Notes: generated by a model from the letters alone, not told the origin. DNA of 64,000 nt from Pseudomonas graminis (GCF_001705435.1 NZ_MDEN01000069.1:310001-374000), one strand, 5' to 3'; positions 17,142 to 26,873 are shown, numbered from the stretch's first letter. A program made the numbers and translations.

Positions 17142-17176
17142 AAAAAGCCCCGCACTCTCACGAGGCGGGGCTTTTT
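17142..17176. terminator. Bidirectional rho-independent terminator
   Basis: GCCCCGC at 17147-17153 pairs with GCGGGGC at 17165-17171, with A6 before and T5 after. It separates the reductase gene from the convergent pyruvate kinase gene. Confidence 0.9.
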
Positions 17177-17192
17177 CGTGTTGCGGTGTCGC

Positions 17193-18644
17193 TTAAACCA
17201 TTGGGTCGCCGACGTGCAGGATCTTCATGCCGTTGGTGCCGCCGATGGTGTGATAGCTGTCGCCTTTGGTCAGGATGACCCAGTCGCCTTGCTCAACCAG
17301 ACCGCGCTTGACCAGTTCGTCCACAGCCGACTGGCTGACCTGACCAGGCGGCAGTGCGGCCGGGTCGAACGGGATGGTGTAGACGCCACGGAACATCGCC
17401 GCGCGCGCCTGGGTGCCGCGGTGCGGGGAGAACGCGTAGATCGGCACCGAGGAGCGAATGCGCGACATGATCAGCGGGGTATAGCCGCTTTCAGTCAGCG
17501 CAATGATCGCTTTTACGCCAGGGAAGTGGTTGGCGGTGTACATGGCGGCCAGCGCGATGCTTTCGTCACAACGGGTGAACGAGTGACCGACGCGGTGGCT
17601 GGAGGTCTTGCCGGTCGGATGACGTTCAGCGCCGACGCAGATACGCGCCATCGCTTCAACGGCTTCCACAGGGTATGAGCCCGCGGCACTTTCAGCGGAC
17701 AGCATCACGGCGTCGGTGTAGTCGAGCACGGCGTTGGCCACGTCGGACACTTCAGCGCGGGTTGGCATGGGGCTGGAAATCATCGATTCCATCATCTGCG
17801 TGGCAACGATCACCGCCTTGTTGTGGCGACGCGCGTGCAGGATGATTTTCTTCTGGACGCCCACCAGCTCGGCGTCGCCGATTTCCACGCCCAGGTCGCC
17901 ACGGGCAACCATGACCGCGTCACTGGCGCGGATCAGGGCATCGAGGGTGTCGTCGTCGGCAACGGCTTCGGCGCGTTCGATCTTCGCCACCAGCCAGGCC
18001 GTGCCGCCGGATTCGTCACGCAGCTTGCGCGCGTATTCCATGTCGGCCGCGTCACGCGGGAACGAAACGGCCAGGTAATCCAGGTCCATTTCGGCAGCGA
18101 GTTTGATGTCCTGCTTGTCTTTCTCGGTCAGCGCCGGTGCCGTGAGGCCGCCGCCGCGACGGTTGATGCCTTTGTGATCCGACAGCGGGCCGCCGATGGT
18201 CACGGTGCAATGCAGTGCATCGGCGGTTTGCGTGTCGACGCGCATGACCACGCGCCCATCGTCCAGCAGCAGCTCGTCGCCGACGCCGCAGTCCTTGACC
18301 AGATCGGGGTAATCGATACCGACGATGTCCTGGTTGCCGTCGGTCAGAGGATGGCTGGTGGAGAAGATGAACTTGTCACCTACCTTCAGCTCGATCTTCT
18401 TGTTGACGAATTTGGCGATGCGGATTTTCGGGCCTTGAAGGTCACCCAGCAACGCGACGAACCGACCGTTCTTGGCGGCGATGTCGCGGATCAGCTTCGC
18501 GCGAGCCTTGTGCTCGTCGGGCGTACCGTGGGAGAAGTTAAGGCGGGCGACGTCCAGGCCAGCAAGAATCAGCTTTTCGATGACTTCTGGCGAATTACTG
18601 GCAGGGCCCAGTGTGGCTACGATTTTGGTGCGGCGAACGGTCAT
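17193..18644 (-). CDS. pyk: Pyruvate kinase
   Basis: Last step of lower glycolysis: phosphoenolpyruvate plus ADP to pyruvate plus ATP. The 483-residue protein starts MTVRRTKIVATLGPASNSPE and contains the substrate/metal segments VARGDLGVEI and LSAESAAGSYP. The frame opens with TTG at 18650, but ATG 18644 gives the family N-terminus. Length and neighbours match the PA4329-type (PykA) isoform of P. aeruginosa rather than the shorter PykF. Pseudomonads make pyruvate mainly through the Entner-Doudoroff route, in which this enzyme still acts. Confidence 0.95.
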   Translation of the reverse strand: MTVRRTKIVATLGPASNSPEVIEKLILAGLDVARLNFSHGTPDEHKARAKLIRDIAAKNGRFVALLGDLQGPKIRIAKFVNKKIELKVGDKFIFSTSHPLTDGNQDIVGIDYPDLVKDCGVGDELLLDDGRVVMRVDTQTADALHCTVTIGGPLSDHKGINRRGGGLTAPALTEKDKQDIKLAAEMDLDYLAVSFPRDAADMEYARKLRDESGGTAWLVAKIERAEAVADDDTLDALIRASDAVMVARGDLGVEIGDAELVGVQKKIILHARRHNKAVIVATQMMESMISSPMPTRAEVSDVANAVLDYTDAVMLSAESAAGSYPVEAVEAMARICVGAERHPTGKTSSHRVGHSFTRCDESIALAAMYTANHFPGVKAIIALTESGYTPLIMSRIRSSVPIYAFSPHRGTQARAAMFRGVYTIPFDPAALPPGQVSQSAVDELVKRGLVEQGDWVILTKGDSYHTIGGTNGMKILHVGDPMV

Positions 18645-18823
18645 GCACAAACTCCTTAAATGAAGCGCAGCGAGAGGCTACTACTGTATTGCTCTGTAGT
18701 CATTGTTCCTTTGCACTACCTGACCCTCTGATCGCTGGGCAATCGGCAGGCCGGCGGGGCTCAAATCGGCCTTGAAGAAATCCCGGAATACGCCGATACA
18801 AGGGCTGAGCACAGGAGACTCTC

Positions 18824-19198
18824 ATGCGAATCGTGATGATATTAGTGGCGCTGCTTGCCTTGGGTGGTTGCACCCGCTGGGCAATGAACAGCCATTTGAA
18901 CAATGCCAACCGCGCCTACGCCCAGGGCGACTGTGACGCGGTGATGTACAACCTGTCGAAAGTCGACCGGGAGAGCCGTTCGCGTCGCTACGTGCAGCCC
19001 GAAGTGTCGATGTTGCGGGGTCAGTGCCTGGAGCGCCAGAAGTTCTACATGGATGCGGTACAGACCTACCAGTACATCATCACCCAGTTCCCGGAAAGCG
19101 AATACGCGTTCCGCGCCAAGGCCCGCCTGGACACCCTGCATCAGCTCGGCCATGACAACCTGGCGCCGCCCGCCACACCGCGCCCTGCTTCACGTTAG
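18824..19198 (+). CDS. Small lipoprotein with TPR-like C-terminus
   Basis: 124 residues with a lipoprotein signal (MRIVMILVALLALGGC, lipobox LGGC, Cys16). The mature part has one to two TPR-like helical pairs (NANRAYAQGDCDAVMYNLSKV and QTYQYIITQFPESEYAFRAKAR in part) and a Pro/Ala-rich tail. AGGAG precedes the ATG. An outer-membrane or periplasmic scaffold role is an inference from the repeat type. Divergent from pyruvate kinase; no operon partner. Confidence 0.8.
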   Translation: MRIVMILVALLALGGCTRWAMNSHLNNANRAYAQGDCDAVMYNLSKVDRESRSRRYVQPEVSMLRGQCLERQKFYMDAVQTYQYIITQFPESEYAFRAKARLDTLHQLGHDNLAPPATPRPASR

Positions 19199-19512
19199 TT
19201 ACACCCGAGTGGATGTACGGTAGCGTTTTCGAGTGGATATCGGGAAAACCTGAGCTAGGCTGCGATGGGTAGGGACCTAAGTGTTTTGACGAAGGTGGCA
19301 GTGCCACTGATCCGAAAGCGAGCCCGATAGGGGTGTTTAACGCCGATCGGCCATGGGAGTCAGTGACTTTTGCCAGTACCGAGTGAGTCAGATGCCGTGA
19401 TGGGCTTATCCATTGATGGGTTCTGGCTTTACGGGTCTGGCAGTTCCGTGCAACCGAATCCCAAAGCACTAGCGCGGCCATGCTCAATGGTCATCTCAGG
19501 GCGAGTGTCCGC
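19199..19512. other. Intergenic region before the PilZ gene
   Basis: About 310 bases with no supported gene. A run of short direct phrases around CGAGTGGAT is present at 19207 and 19229. I cannot assign an RNA or regulatory element. Confidence 0.4.
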
Positions 19513-19872
19513 ATGCTTAATGAACGACGAATAGAGCGTCACCAACTGCCTTACTACCTGCAAGTGTTCAACCGGTACACCGATAAACCCTTGGGTTGTC
19601 TGGGGAACGTGTCAGAGCAGGGCCTGATGCTGATCAGCGATCTGCCCATTCTGGTGGGCGCCGATTTTCAGCTGCGCCTGAAAGTGCCTGACGGCAAGAA
19701 CGGCCTCTACCCCATCGACATCGACGCCAGCTGCCTGTGGTGTCAGGAAGACGAAACCCCTCGCATATTCGATTCCGGCTTCCGTCTGCAAGCGGCGCCG
19801 GCGGAATACTTTGTCCTCATTCAGGCCTTGCAGCGCTATTTCAGCTTCTATCCGCTCGAAGCGTCCGCATGA
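19513..19872 (+). CDS. PilZ-domain cyclic di-GMP-binding protein
   Basis: 119 residues, essentially a single PilZ domain. Both ligand motifs are intact: RRIER (Arg5 to Arg9, the RxxxR motif) and NVSEQG (32-37, the D/NxSxxG motif). The start at 19513 places RxxxR at the very N-terminus and has an AGGGCGAG site; a further ATG lies upstream at 19480. It is a likely receptor for the cyclic di-GMP made by enzymes such as the cyclase 4 kb upstream, though nothing in the sequence ties the two together. Confidence 0.85.
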   Translation: MLNERRIERHQLPYYLQVFNRYTDKPLGCLGNVSEQGLMLISDLPILVGADFQLRLKVPDGKNGLYPIDIDASCLWCQEDETPRIFDSGFRLQAAPAEYFVLIQALQRYFSFYPLEASA

Positions 19873-19883
19873 AGGCCGGCGCC

Positions 19884-21239
19884 CTACAGCGCGCCGGCTT
19901 TTTTCCAGCTCATGTATCGGCTTACCAACTCTGGCCCCAGCTCACTGGGGCGCACATCCAGCACAGGGATGCCATGGGCGATCAAACGCTCGTGCAGCCC
20001 GCTGCGTGCGTTGAGCAGGTCGACCGTTCCGCAATAGTCCACGGCCTGTTGCCAGGTGTGCACCGGCGCTTGACGAAGATCGTCGAGCACGGCCTCGCGC
20101 AGACTGGCAATCAGCACCCGGTGATGGCGACTCAGCTGTTTGACCGCTTCGAGTAATTGCTCGTCATCCTCGTCCCGCAGGTTGGTGATCAACACCACCA
20201 ACGCCCGTCGCTTCTGCCGCGCGAGGAGGGCTCGCATCGCCACCGCATAATCGGCGGGGCGCTGGGTCGCGTTGACGTTGTAGAGGTGATTCAGCAGCAC
20301 GTTCAGCTGCCCCGCGCCTTTGACGGGTGGCAAATGCCGGTCCTGATCGCCCGCGAAGGTTGAAAGACCGACCGCGTCGCCCTGACGCAAGGCCACATAG
20401 CTCAACAGCAGGCAGGCGTTCAGCCCATGGTCGAAATGCGTCAACTCGCCGTCCTGGCTGCGCATGCGTCGGCCACAGTCGAGCATGAACAGGATTTGCT
20501 GATCGCGCTCATCCTGATATTCCCGGGCAATGGGCGCGCGATGCCGGGCCGTGGCTTTCCAGTCGATCTGGCGCAGGCTGTCGCCTTCACGAAATTCGCG
20601 CAGCTGATGAAACTCCAGGCCCAGTCCCCGACGCGGTTGCTGGCGGATGCCGATCTGCCTGAGCCAGTTCTCGACGCCCAGCAACTGCCCGTTCTGCAGC
20701 CGGGCGTAATCAGGGTACACCCGGACGGCGTCATGGCTGGGTACATACCGCCGGGATGACCACAGGCGCAACGGGCTGCGCATGAGGATTTCGGTCCGTT
20801 CGAAAGTGAAATCCCCCCGGCTGGCCGGCCGCAGCCGATAGGTCAGCTGGGCCGTTCGCTGGGGGCGCAGCACGACGACCTGGGGCAGATTGTCGGTTTC
20901 GTAGCGGGCGTCCGGCTCGGAGGGGCCGTGATCAAAGAAGGTCATGTGCAGCGCGCGGGGCGAATCGTGTTCCAGCTCGACCCGCACCTCGCTCCAGCGT
21001 CCCATCCCCAGGCTGCCGGTCAAATGCCGCTTGACCCGAGGGGAGGGCAAGCGCCACAGCCATGCTGCATCCAGCCCTGCCACGGCAGCCATTCCCCACA
21101 GCAGGGTCCAGAAAAAGCCGTCCAGCCGTGCAACGGGGCCTCGACCCAATGCCTGCAGAATGCCGAGTAGCACCGACACGCCGAGCAGAACGGCCAGCCA
21201 CCAGAGCATGCGGGTCGAAGGCTTGAGCAGTTGTTTCAT
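19884..21239 (-). CDS. DUF58 protein, last gene of MoxR operon
   Basis: 451 residues. Two N-terminal membrane helices (residues about 12-55) precede a cytoplasmic part with the DUF58 signature EGDSLRQIDWKATARHRA in outline, then a von Willebrand A-like fold with ILFMLDCGRRM. DUF58 proteins are regularly paired with MoxR ATPases. The ATG overlaps the moxR stop by four bases (ATGA). As last gene of a six-gene unit it probably acts with the ATPase as adaptor or target. Function not established. Confidence 0.87.
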   Translation of the reverse strand: MKQLLKPSTRMLWWLAVLLGVSVLLGILQALGRGPVARLDGFFWTLLWGMAAVAGLDAAWLWRLPSPRVKRHLTGSLGMGRWSEVRVELEHDSPRALHMTFFDHGPSEPDARYETDNLPQVVVLRPQRTAQLTYRLRPASRGDFTFERTEILMRSPLRLWSSRRYVPSHDAVRVYPDYARLQNGQLLGVENWLRQIGIRQQPRRGLGLEFHQLREFREGDSLRQIDWKATARHRAPIAREYQDERDQQILFMLDCGRRMRSQDGELTHFDHGLNACLLLSYVALRQGDAVGLSTFAGDQDRHLPPVKGAGQLNVLLNHLYNVNATQRPADYAVAMRALLARQKRRALVVLITNLRDEDDEQLLEAVKQLSRHHRVLIASLREAVLDDLRQAPVHTWQQAVDYCGTVDLLNARSGLHERLIAHGIPVLDVRPSELGPELVSRYMSWKKAGAL

Positions 21240-22312
21240 CGGCGCGGCGCCGCCACCTGATCCAGCAATTGATTGAGCACGTGATCCACCGACAACCCTT
21301 CGATGTCCAGCTCCGGCGCCAGCCTGACCCTGTGCCTCAGTACTGCCAGCGCACAACCTTTGACATCGTCGGGTACGACGAACTCGCCGCCGCGCAACAG
21401 CGCCCGCGCGCGGGCTCCCCGAATCAAAGCAATGGATGCTCGCGGCCCCGCGCCGAGTGTCAGGCCCGGCCACGTACGGGTGGCGCGGGCCAGCCGTACG
21501 GCGTAATCGAGGACCTGTTCATCCACCGGCAGATCGCCGGCGATGCGTTGCAGCGCTAGCACATCTTTCGCCTGCATCAAGGTGCGCAGGGGCTGGATGT
21601 CGAGCATGTCGGAGCGCGTCGAACGGGTCACCTGGCGGACCATCTCCAGCTCCTGATCAGCTTGGGGATAATCCATACGCACTTTGAGCATGAAGCGGTC
21701 GAGTTCGGCTTCAGGCAGCGGATAAGTACCTTCCTGCTCGATCGGGTTCTGCGTCGCGAGCACCATGAACGGTTGCGGCACCGGCAGGGCGCGGCCTTCC
21801 AGAGTGACCTGACGTTCCTGCATCGCCTCAAGCAGCGCGGCCTGGGTCTTCGCCGGTGCGCGGTTGATCTCGTCCGCCAGCAGCAGATGGGTGAACAGCG
21901 GCCCTTTGCGCAGCTTGAACTGCTCGCTCTGCATGTCATAAACGGCATGGCCGGTGACGTCGCTGGGCATCAGGTCAGGGGTGAACTGAATGCGCGCGAA
22001 CTCGCCGCCGAAACACCGGGCCAGCGCCCGTACCAGCAGCGTCTTGCCCAGCCCGGGAACGCCTTCAAGCAACACATGGCCGCCGCCGATCAGTGCAGTC
22101 AGTACATCATCGATCACGGCGTCCTGGCCGATCACCGCTTTTTGCAACTCGTGCCGCACCGCCTGCGCCAGATGAATCGCACGCTGGCGCTGCTGCGCCG
22201 GATTGCTGCCCGAGGGGGTGGCTGGCTCGATGTGCTTGTGGTCCACGGCCCCGTGTTCTGGAGTGGGGAGGTGATTGGCGGCGTGGCCTGGCTCGGTCGG
22301 TTGATCGTTCAT
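21236..22312 (-). CDS. MoxR-family AAA+ ATPase
   Basis: 358 residues. Walker A is GVPGLGKT (84-91) and Walker B LLLADEIN (Asp147, Glu148), followed by the MoxR sensor segments ATQNPIEQEGTYPLPEAELD and a C-terminal lid domain. MoxR proteins are chaperone-like ATPases that mature partner complexes, often with VWA or DUF58 proteins. The first 40 residues are Pro/His-rich and poorly conserved in look. Overlaps by four bases with both neighbours, so translation of the unit is coupled. Confidence 0.92.
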   Translation of the reverse strand: MNDQPTEPGHAANHLPTPEHGAVDHKHIEPATPSGSNPAQQRQRAIHLAQAVRHELQKAVIGQDAVIDDVLTALIGGGHVLLEGVPGLGKTLLVRALARCFGGEFARIQFTPDLMPSDVTGHAVYDMQSEQFKLRKGPLFTHLLLADEINRAPAKTQAALLEAMQERQVTLEGRALPVPQPFMVLATQNPIEQEGTYPLPEAELDRFMLKVRMDYPQADQELEMVRQVTRSTRSDMLDIQPLRTLMQAKDVLALQRIAGDLPVDEQVLDYAVRLARATRTWPGLTLGAGPRASIALIRGARARALLRGGEFVVPDDVKGCALAVLRHRVRLAPELDIEGLSVDHVLNQLLDQVAAPRR

Positions 22313-23529
22313 AAGGCATTCCTGATGGTTTGCAGGTACGCAACCTGACGGGTGAATTCGCTGCTGGACAGGCGCTGCTCCGGCCGCGGACGCAATGCCT
22401 GGCCGATGCTGCTGGTGGACTGACGTGTCATGCGCGCCAGCGTTTGCCATTGTTCGGTGACGGCCAGGGTTTCAAAACCGGGATGCCGTTGCCGGGCGCG
22501 GCGCAGGATGTCTTGCTGCAAGGCGCGCAACGCGGCGTGCTGGCCTTCGCGGCGGAGCATGAAGTCGGCGCTCGCCCGCAGGTGCTCGCTGAGCTGACGG
22601 CGGCCACGTGACAGGACTGGCAGCATCGGGCCATGGCGCATGGCTGCATGCCACAGCGTCGCGATGAGGCACAACGTCAGCGCGAGGAGGGCTTGTGGGA
22701 AGTATTTCCAGAGCAGGCCGAACAGGTTGTCGTGTTCCGTGCGCAGCACCATCGTGACAGTGCTGTCCTGGCTCAGGTACCAGAGCAGCCAGGCATTATC
22801 GTATTCGCCGATGGCGTGGGTTTTCCAGAGGTCGGCGTCGGTGACGACGGTGATCAATCCGGAGCCGTACACCATTTGCAGCAGGTGCGTGGCGTCAGCG
22901 CTGTTGGCCCATGACTGCGCATGATCCTCGGGGTCATCCAGGTGGAAGGCCGGGTCGAAGCTCATGTAGGCCGGATCGTTTTCATTTTGCAGGAATAGCC
23001 GGGTCAACTCGGGCCACGGCGTTTCGGAGCCTTGAATGTCCGGAGTGCTCAGCGGGATGACCGGCTTGAGCTGTTCGCGCTGACGTTCGCGGTCCTGCTC
23101 TTGCAGATCCAGGGTGAGAAATTGATGAATCTGCAATTGATCCAGCAACAGGTCGCCGCTGCTCCCCTTGGTCGGGTCCCACAGTTGTTCCGCAACAAAC
23201 AGAAGCCGGCCTCCCGAACGGGTCCAGGCCAGCAAGCGCTGGACCTCGGACGGCGTCATCTTGTCGCGAAAATCCAGCAGCATGAGCGTCTGCGGCTGGT
23301 CCTGGATATCCGGGAGAGTGGCGAGGGTTTCGACCGTCTTCACCACAATGTTCCGCTGACGCAGGAACGTCTGAGCGGCGAGGTAAGGGTTGGCCAGCGC
23401 CTCGGGAGAAGGGCCCTGATCGACGGTTTCCTGGTAACGCTCGAGCCGCTTCAGTACGGGCACACTGGCGATGACGATGCTTGCCAGCATCAGCGTGGCG
23501 ACCAGCCCGATGATCCAGCGCCGGCTCAT
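22309..23529 (-). CDS. DUF4350 membrane protein of MoxR operon
   Basis: 406 residues: an N-terminal helix (WIIGLVATLMLASIVIASV), an extracytoplasmic domain with a Rossmann-like stretch (TLMLLDFRDKMTPSEVQRLLAW), a second helix around residues 275-295 (ALLALTLCLIATLW), and a C-terminal cytoplasmic tail. This matches DUF4350 proteins found between MoxR and DUF4129 genes in many bacteria. Function unknown. ATGA overlaps on both sides. Confidence 0.82.
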   Translation of the reverse strand: MSRRWIIGLVATLMLASIVIASVPVLKRLERYQETVDQGPSPEALANPYLAAQTFLRQRNIVVKTVETLATLPDIQDQPQTLMLLDFRDKMTPSEVQRLLAWTRSGGRLLFVAEQLWDPTKGSSGDLLLDQLQIHQFLTLDLQEQDRERQREQLKPVIPLSTPDIQGSETPWPELTRLFLQNENDPAYMSFDPAFHLDDPEDHAQSWANSADATHLLQMVYGSGLITVVTDADLWKTHAIGEYDNAWLLWYLSQDSTVTMVLRTEHDNLFGLLWKYFPQALLALTLCLIATLWHAAMRHGPMLPVLSRGRRQLSEHLRASADFMLRREGQHAALRALQQDILRRARQRHPGFETLAVTEQWQTLARMTRQSTSSIGQALRPRPEQRLSSSEFTRQVAYLQTIRNAL

Positions 23530-25172
23530 GCCCCTGGCCCTTGCGCGAACAACTTCCGCCAGTCTGCACACAACGTCTGCCGTGCCTGATCCGGCGGCAT
23601 CTGGTGCCCGTACGCGAGATTCTGCCAGTGCCGCGTCAGCTCATGGCTGAAGTCATCGAGGGAGGGCTGCTTGAGCTCGGCGATCCGCGCCAGTATCTGG
23701 ACCTCGGTGTCTGCGCTTCTCAGCGGCAGCTGGTAATCCGTCAACAGGCGGCTCAGCAGTGCGCGGTAAAGCAGGCTCAACGCCTCGCGCGGTGACTGCT
23801 GCCAGAGCCTTTCTGCTGCATCGGCGACATCCGCCGGCAGGCTTTCAGCCCGAACCTGCAGGCCAAAGAGTTGCTGAGGGAGGTCTTGTGGTGCAATTGC
23901 CTTGGGCGTGCTTTTACCAACGAAGGTGGCGAACCAGACCCGATAGCGCCAGATCACCCACGCGACCGTCAGGCCGACGAGCGTCCATAACAGTGCCCCG
24001 AACAGCGTTGATAAGGTTTTGCCCACGTTGAGCAGGCCGACGATCAGCCGCGCCAGCCAGGTCAGTGTCTCGGCTGACCTGGCATCATGGCTGGCATCCT
24101 GTTTTGGCTGGGCGATGCGCCAGCCGGACACTGGTTTGGGATTTTTAAACGGCGGTTGCTCAAGCACTGAATGGATGGCGTCCTGTGACGCCTGGCTGGT
24201 CAGCAACTGATTACGCAGGCGAGGGGAATCCGGCGAGGCCACGTTCTCGTCCGTCTGCGGGTTGTCCAGCGGCGGCAACGGGCAGCTATTGCCCGATTCG
24301 CTGGGGATTTCGTCCGCCATTGACGGGTCTGTCATCGACGGGTTTAGCGCCGACTCTGCCAGGGCGGAAGACGGCAGCAACGTCAGTGCAAGGCACCCGC
24401 CCAGTAGCAACGCCACTGCGCTGCCCATAACCCGCTGACGCAGCTTGCGGAAACCCAGTTCGATGTCCCACGCCTCCAACGCGGTTCGGCGATTGAGGTA
24501 CAGCGCGAACCCGCACGACACATACACCGGCCCCCAGACGATAAGGACCAAGGCATAAAACCCGTTGGTCAGATGCTCCAGCCAGTTCCACTCACCCTCG
24601 ATGTCCAGCAAGCTGCGCCACGACCAGTCGGCTTCGATCTGCGGCGGAATCATGGCGTAGAACAGCACCATCAGGCCGATCCAGAAAGTCAGTTCAAGGG
24701 TGCTGCCCAGCGCGGTCAGAAGACGCGCCGCCCGGGAATCCTTCTGCCCAAGCACGGCAATCCGCTGCGCACGCGGCAATCCGTCGAGTCCTTCGAGTTG
24801 CTGCACCGGCTGATAAAAGCTGCGGCTGAGGCTCAGACGGCGCCACGTCAGGCTCGCTATCAACTGCGGTTTGAGTGCGGACGGGAAGCTCTTCAGCGCC
24901 TGTCTGAGCGAAGGTGCCGAGCCGAAGAGCGCCTGGGACAGAATCAGCAGCGGCAGCCGTTCGTAGGCCGGCTTCAGCCACCAGAACACGAGCACTACCA
25001 CCGACAGGTAATCCCACAGCAGCAGGGTAATCAGTGCGAAGACCGGCAAGGTGACGATGGCCCAACTGGTCATCAGCAACGCGCGATGCCGCTGCGCCAG
25101 AAGAACGCCCAGGTCGATGGCCTCCCAGGACGTACGTGGGCGTATGACAACGCTGGCGTCAGTCAGGCGCAT
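23526..25172 (-). CDS. DUF4129-containing multi-span membrane protein
   Basis: 548 residues from the ATG at 25172 (a second ATG lies at 25190). Several membrane helices occupy the first 300 residues, a Ser/Pro-rich linker follows, then another helix (LLWTLVGLTVAWVIW) and a C-terminal DUF4129 domain with ALSLLYRALLSRL. DUF4129 often accompanies transglutaminase-like and MoxR genes. Start codon lies 14 bases inside the upstream SpoIIM gene. No catalytic residues recognised. Confidence 0.8.
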   Translation of the reverse strand: MRLTDASVVIRPRTSWEAIDLGVLLAQRHRALLMTSWAIVTLPVFALITLLLWDYLSVVVLVFWWLKPAYERLPLLILSQALFGSAPSLRQALKSFPSALKPQLIASLTWRRLSLSRSFYQPVQQLEGLDGLPRAQRIAVLGQKDSRAARLLTALGSTLELTFWIGLMVLFYAMIPPQIEADWSWRSLLDIEGEWNWLEHLTNGFYALVLIVWGPVYVSCGFALYLNRRTALEAWDIELGFRKLRQRVMGSAVALLLGGCLALTLLPSSALAESALNPSMTDPSMADEIPSESGNSCPLPPLDNPQTDENVASPDSPRLRNQLLTSQASQDAIHSVLEQPPFKNPKPVSGWRIAQPKQDASHDARSAETLTWLARLIVGLLNVGKTLSTLFGALLWTLVGLTVAWVIWRYRVWFATFVGKSTPKAIAPQDLPQQLFGLQVRAESLPADVADAAERLWQQSPREALSLLYRALLSRLLTDYQLPLRSADTEVQILARIAELKQPSLDDFSHELTRHWQNLAYGHQMPPDQARQTLCADWRKLFAQGPGA

Positions 25173-26139
25173 GGGGCGTGCGTCCGGCAAGCGTCAGGTA
25201 GGCGCCCACGAGCAGCCACAAAGAAGCGCCCACCCCATATTTGGCCATCGCTGGTGGCCAGCTCATCGACGACCAGTACGCTTCAATGAATGCGGCGATG
25301 AGCAGGAACATCATGACCCCGCCGATCAGTCGTACGCTGGTCCGGGCAGCGCCTTGGAGCGCCTCGCTCCGGCGCAGTTGACCAGGCGCCACCAGCGCCC
25401 ATCCGAGTTTGAGCCCCGCCGCACCCGCCAGCATGATGCCGGTCAGCTCAAAGGCGCTGTGTCCGACCACGAACGGCCAGAAAGTTGCCCCCATGCCCGC
25501 GTCGGTGAGATGGCCTGCAACCGCGCCAATCATCAGCCCGTTGAAGAACAGAAAAAACAGACTGCCGACGCCGAAGAGCAGGCCGCTGGCGAAGGTCTGG
25601 AAAGCAATGCCGACGTTGTGCATGACGTAGTAACCGAACATTAGCCAGTCAGTGCTCGATGCGCGCTCGGCCGTCTGCCCGATGCGCCGCGCGGCGGGCT
25701 CGTACATCGCGTGCATCTCGGCGACATCGGCCGGGCTGACGACGCTGTAGACCAGATCCGGATAGCCGTAGACCAGCAGCGCCATGAGCGTCAGGCTGCC
25801 ATAAAACAGCAGGCCGGCGAGGGCAACCCATCGCCATTCAGCACGCACCATCCGCGGAAAGTCCGCCAGCACGAAGCTCAGCAACTGCGCAGTGAACTGG
25901 CTTCGGTGGCGATACAACTGTTGGTGGCCGCGCATCGCAAGCTGTTGCAGTTGCTCGACCAGATAACTGGCGTACCCACGGTCAATCGCCAGCGCAAGGT
26001 GTTGGCAGATCTGACGGTATTCGCGGCTGAAGCCAGCACCGGATTCGCTTTTACGTCGACTCCCTTCCAGCGCCTCAAGACGCGTTGCAAAACGCTGCCA
26101 GTCGTCTGCATGGCGTTGTTCGAACAGGCTCTGCTTCAT
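25159..26139 (-). CDS. SpoIIM / DUF95 membrane protein
   Basis: 326 residues. A soluble N-terminal helical domain of about 100 residues is followed by five or so membrane segments, with the SpoIIM-type stretch FQTFASGLLFGVGSLFFLFFNG and a conserved GHSAFEL loop. Despite the name, this family occurs in non-sporulating bacteria; its role here is unknown. Four-base overlap with the upstream RDD gene. Confidence 0.85.
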   Translation of the reverse strand: MKQSLFEQRHADDWQRFATRLEALEGSRRKSESGAGFSREYRQICQHLALAIDRGYASYLVEQLQQLAMRGHQQLYRHRSQFTAQLLSFVLADFPRMVRAEWRWVALAGLLFYGSLTLMALLVYGYPDLVYSVVSPADVAEMHAMYEPAARRIGQTAERASSTDWLMFGYYVMHNVGIAFQTFASGLLFGVGSLFFLFFNGLMIGAVAGHLTDAGMGATFWPFVVGHSAFELTGIMLAGAAGLKLGWALVAPGQLRRSEALQGAARTSVRLIGGVMMFLLIAAFIEAYWSSMSWPPAMAKYGVGASLWLLVGAYLTLAGRTPHAPD

Positions 26140-26873
26140 GACGAACCGGCCAGGCTGCGGGCGATACCGTGTAGTTGCTGGACCGGATAGTGCGGATCTG
26201 GCGAGGTAGCCAGCTGCAACGGCTGCGTGACGATGGCGGCGAGCTCCTGAGCCCTCGCCGGAGAAAGTGTGTCGTGACGCTCGGCAAAGGCTTGTATGGC
26301 GCGCTGCTCCTCCAGCAAGAGGGGCAGCGGTGGGCTCACCGCAGTGGCCTCTGCCAGTGACGACCGCTGCGGGGGTAAATCCCGATAGATGACCAGCGTG
26401 CCGGCCGCCAGATCCCCCAGGCGTTTGAACAACGGGTGCTGCAAACAGGTGAACCCGCCAACGCAGTAGCCGAAGGGCAGCATGTCGACGAAACGCAGCA
26501 GGTTGCGCAGCACTGAGGCCGACCAGCCAATCGGCGTGCCGTCATCGTGAATGACCCGCAGCCCCATGATCTGTTTCCCCGGCGTGCGCCCCTGGTGCAG
26601 CACCTCGAAGAGCACCATATAGCCCCAGGTTCCGAGAAACAGCGCGAGCATGAACAGTCCGGTGCCGAAGTCGCCCAGTGTTCCCAGCACAAAAAACAGG
26701 ACACCCAGCAATACGCCGCGAATCATCAGGTCGATGCCGAACGCAACGGAGCGGGGCAGTAAACCGGCGGGGCGCAGGATGAGGTCTATGCCCTCGGGCG
26801 TTTCCATGCGAACACGGGTGTCCAGCAGGACAAGCGGCGCAGCAATTCCTGGCTCTGCATGGGAAAGGGACAT
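26136..26873 (-). CDS. RDD-family membrane protein, first gene of MoxR operon
   Basis: 245 residues with an RDD-like domain at residues about 35-175: PRSVAFGIDLMIRG replaces the canonical R-x-x-A-x-x-x-D arrangement, and GRTPGKQIMGLRV is the classic second motif. Three membrane helices are visible. The C-terminal 70 residues are soluble. It starts the six-gene unit that ends with the DUF58 gene; the promoter should lie in 26874-27000. Function unknown. Confidence 0.83.
   Translation of the reverse strand: MSLSHAEPGIAAPLVLLDTRVRMETPEGIDLILRPAGLLPRSVAFGIDLMIRGVLLGVLFFVLGTLGDFGTGLFMLALFLGTWGYMVLFEVLHQGRTPGKQIMGLRVIHDDGTPIGWSASVLRNLLRFVDMLPFGYCVGGFTCLQHPLFKRLGDLAAGTLVIYRDLPPQRSSLAEATAVSPPLPLLLEEQRAIQAFAERHDTLSPARAQELAAIVTQPLQLATSPDPHYPVQQLHGIARSLAGSS

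Noticed and set aside
25159..26139. Sporulation gene
   Set aside because: SpoIIM-type domain is common in non-spore-formers; no other sporulation gene is present.
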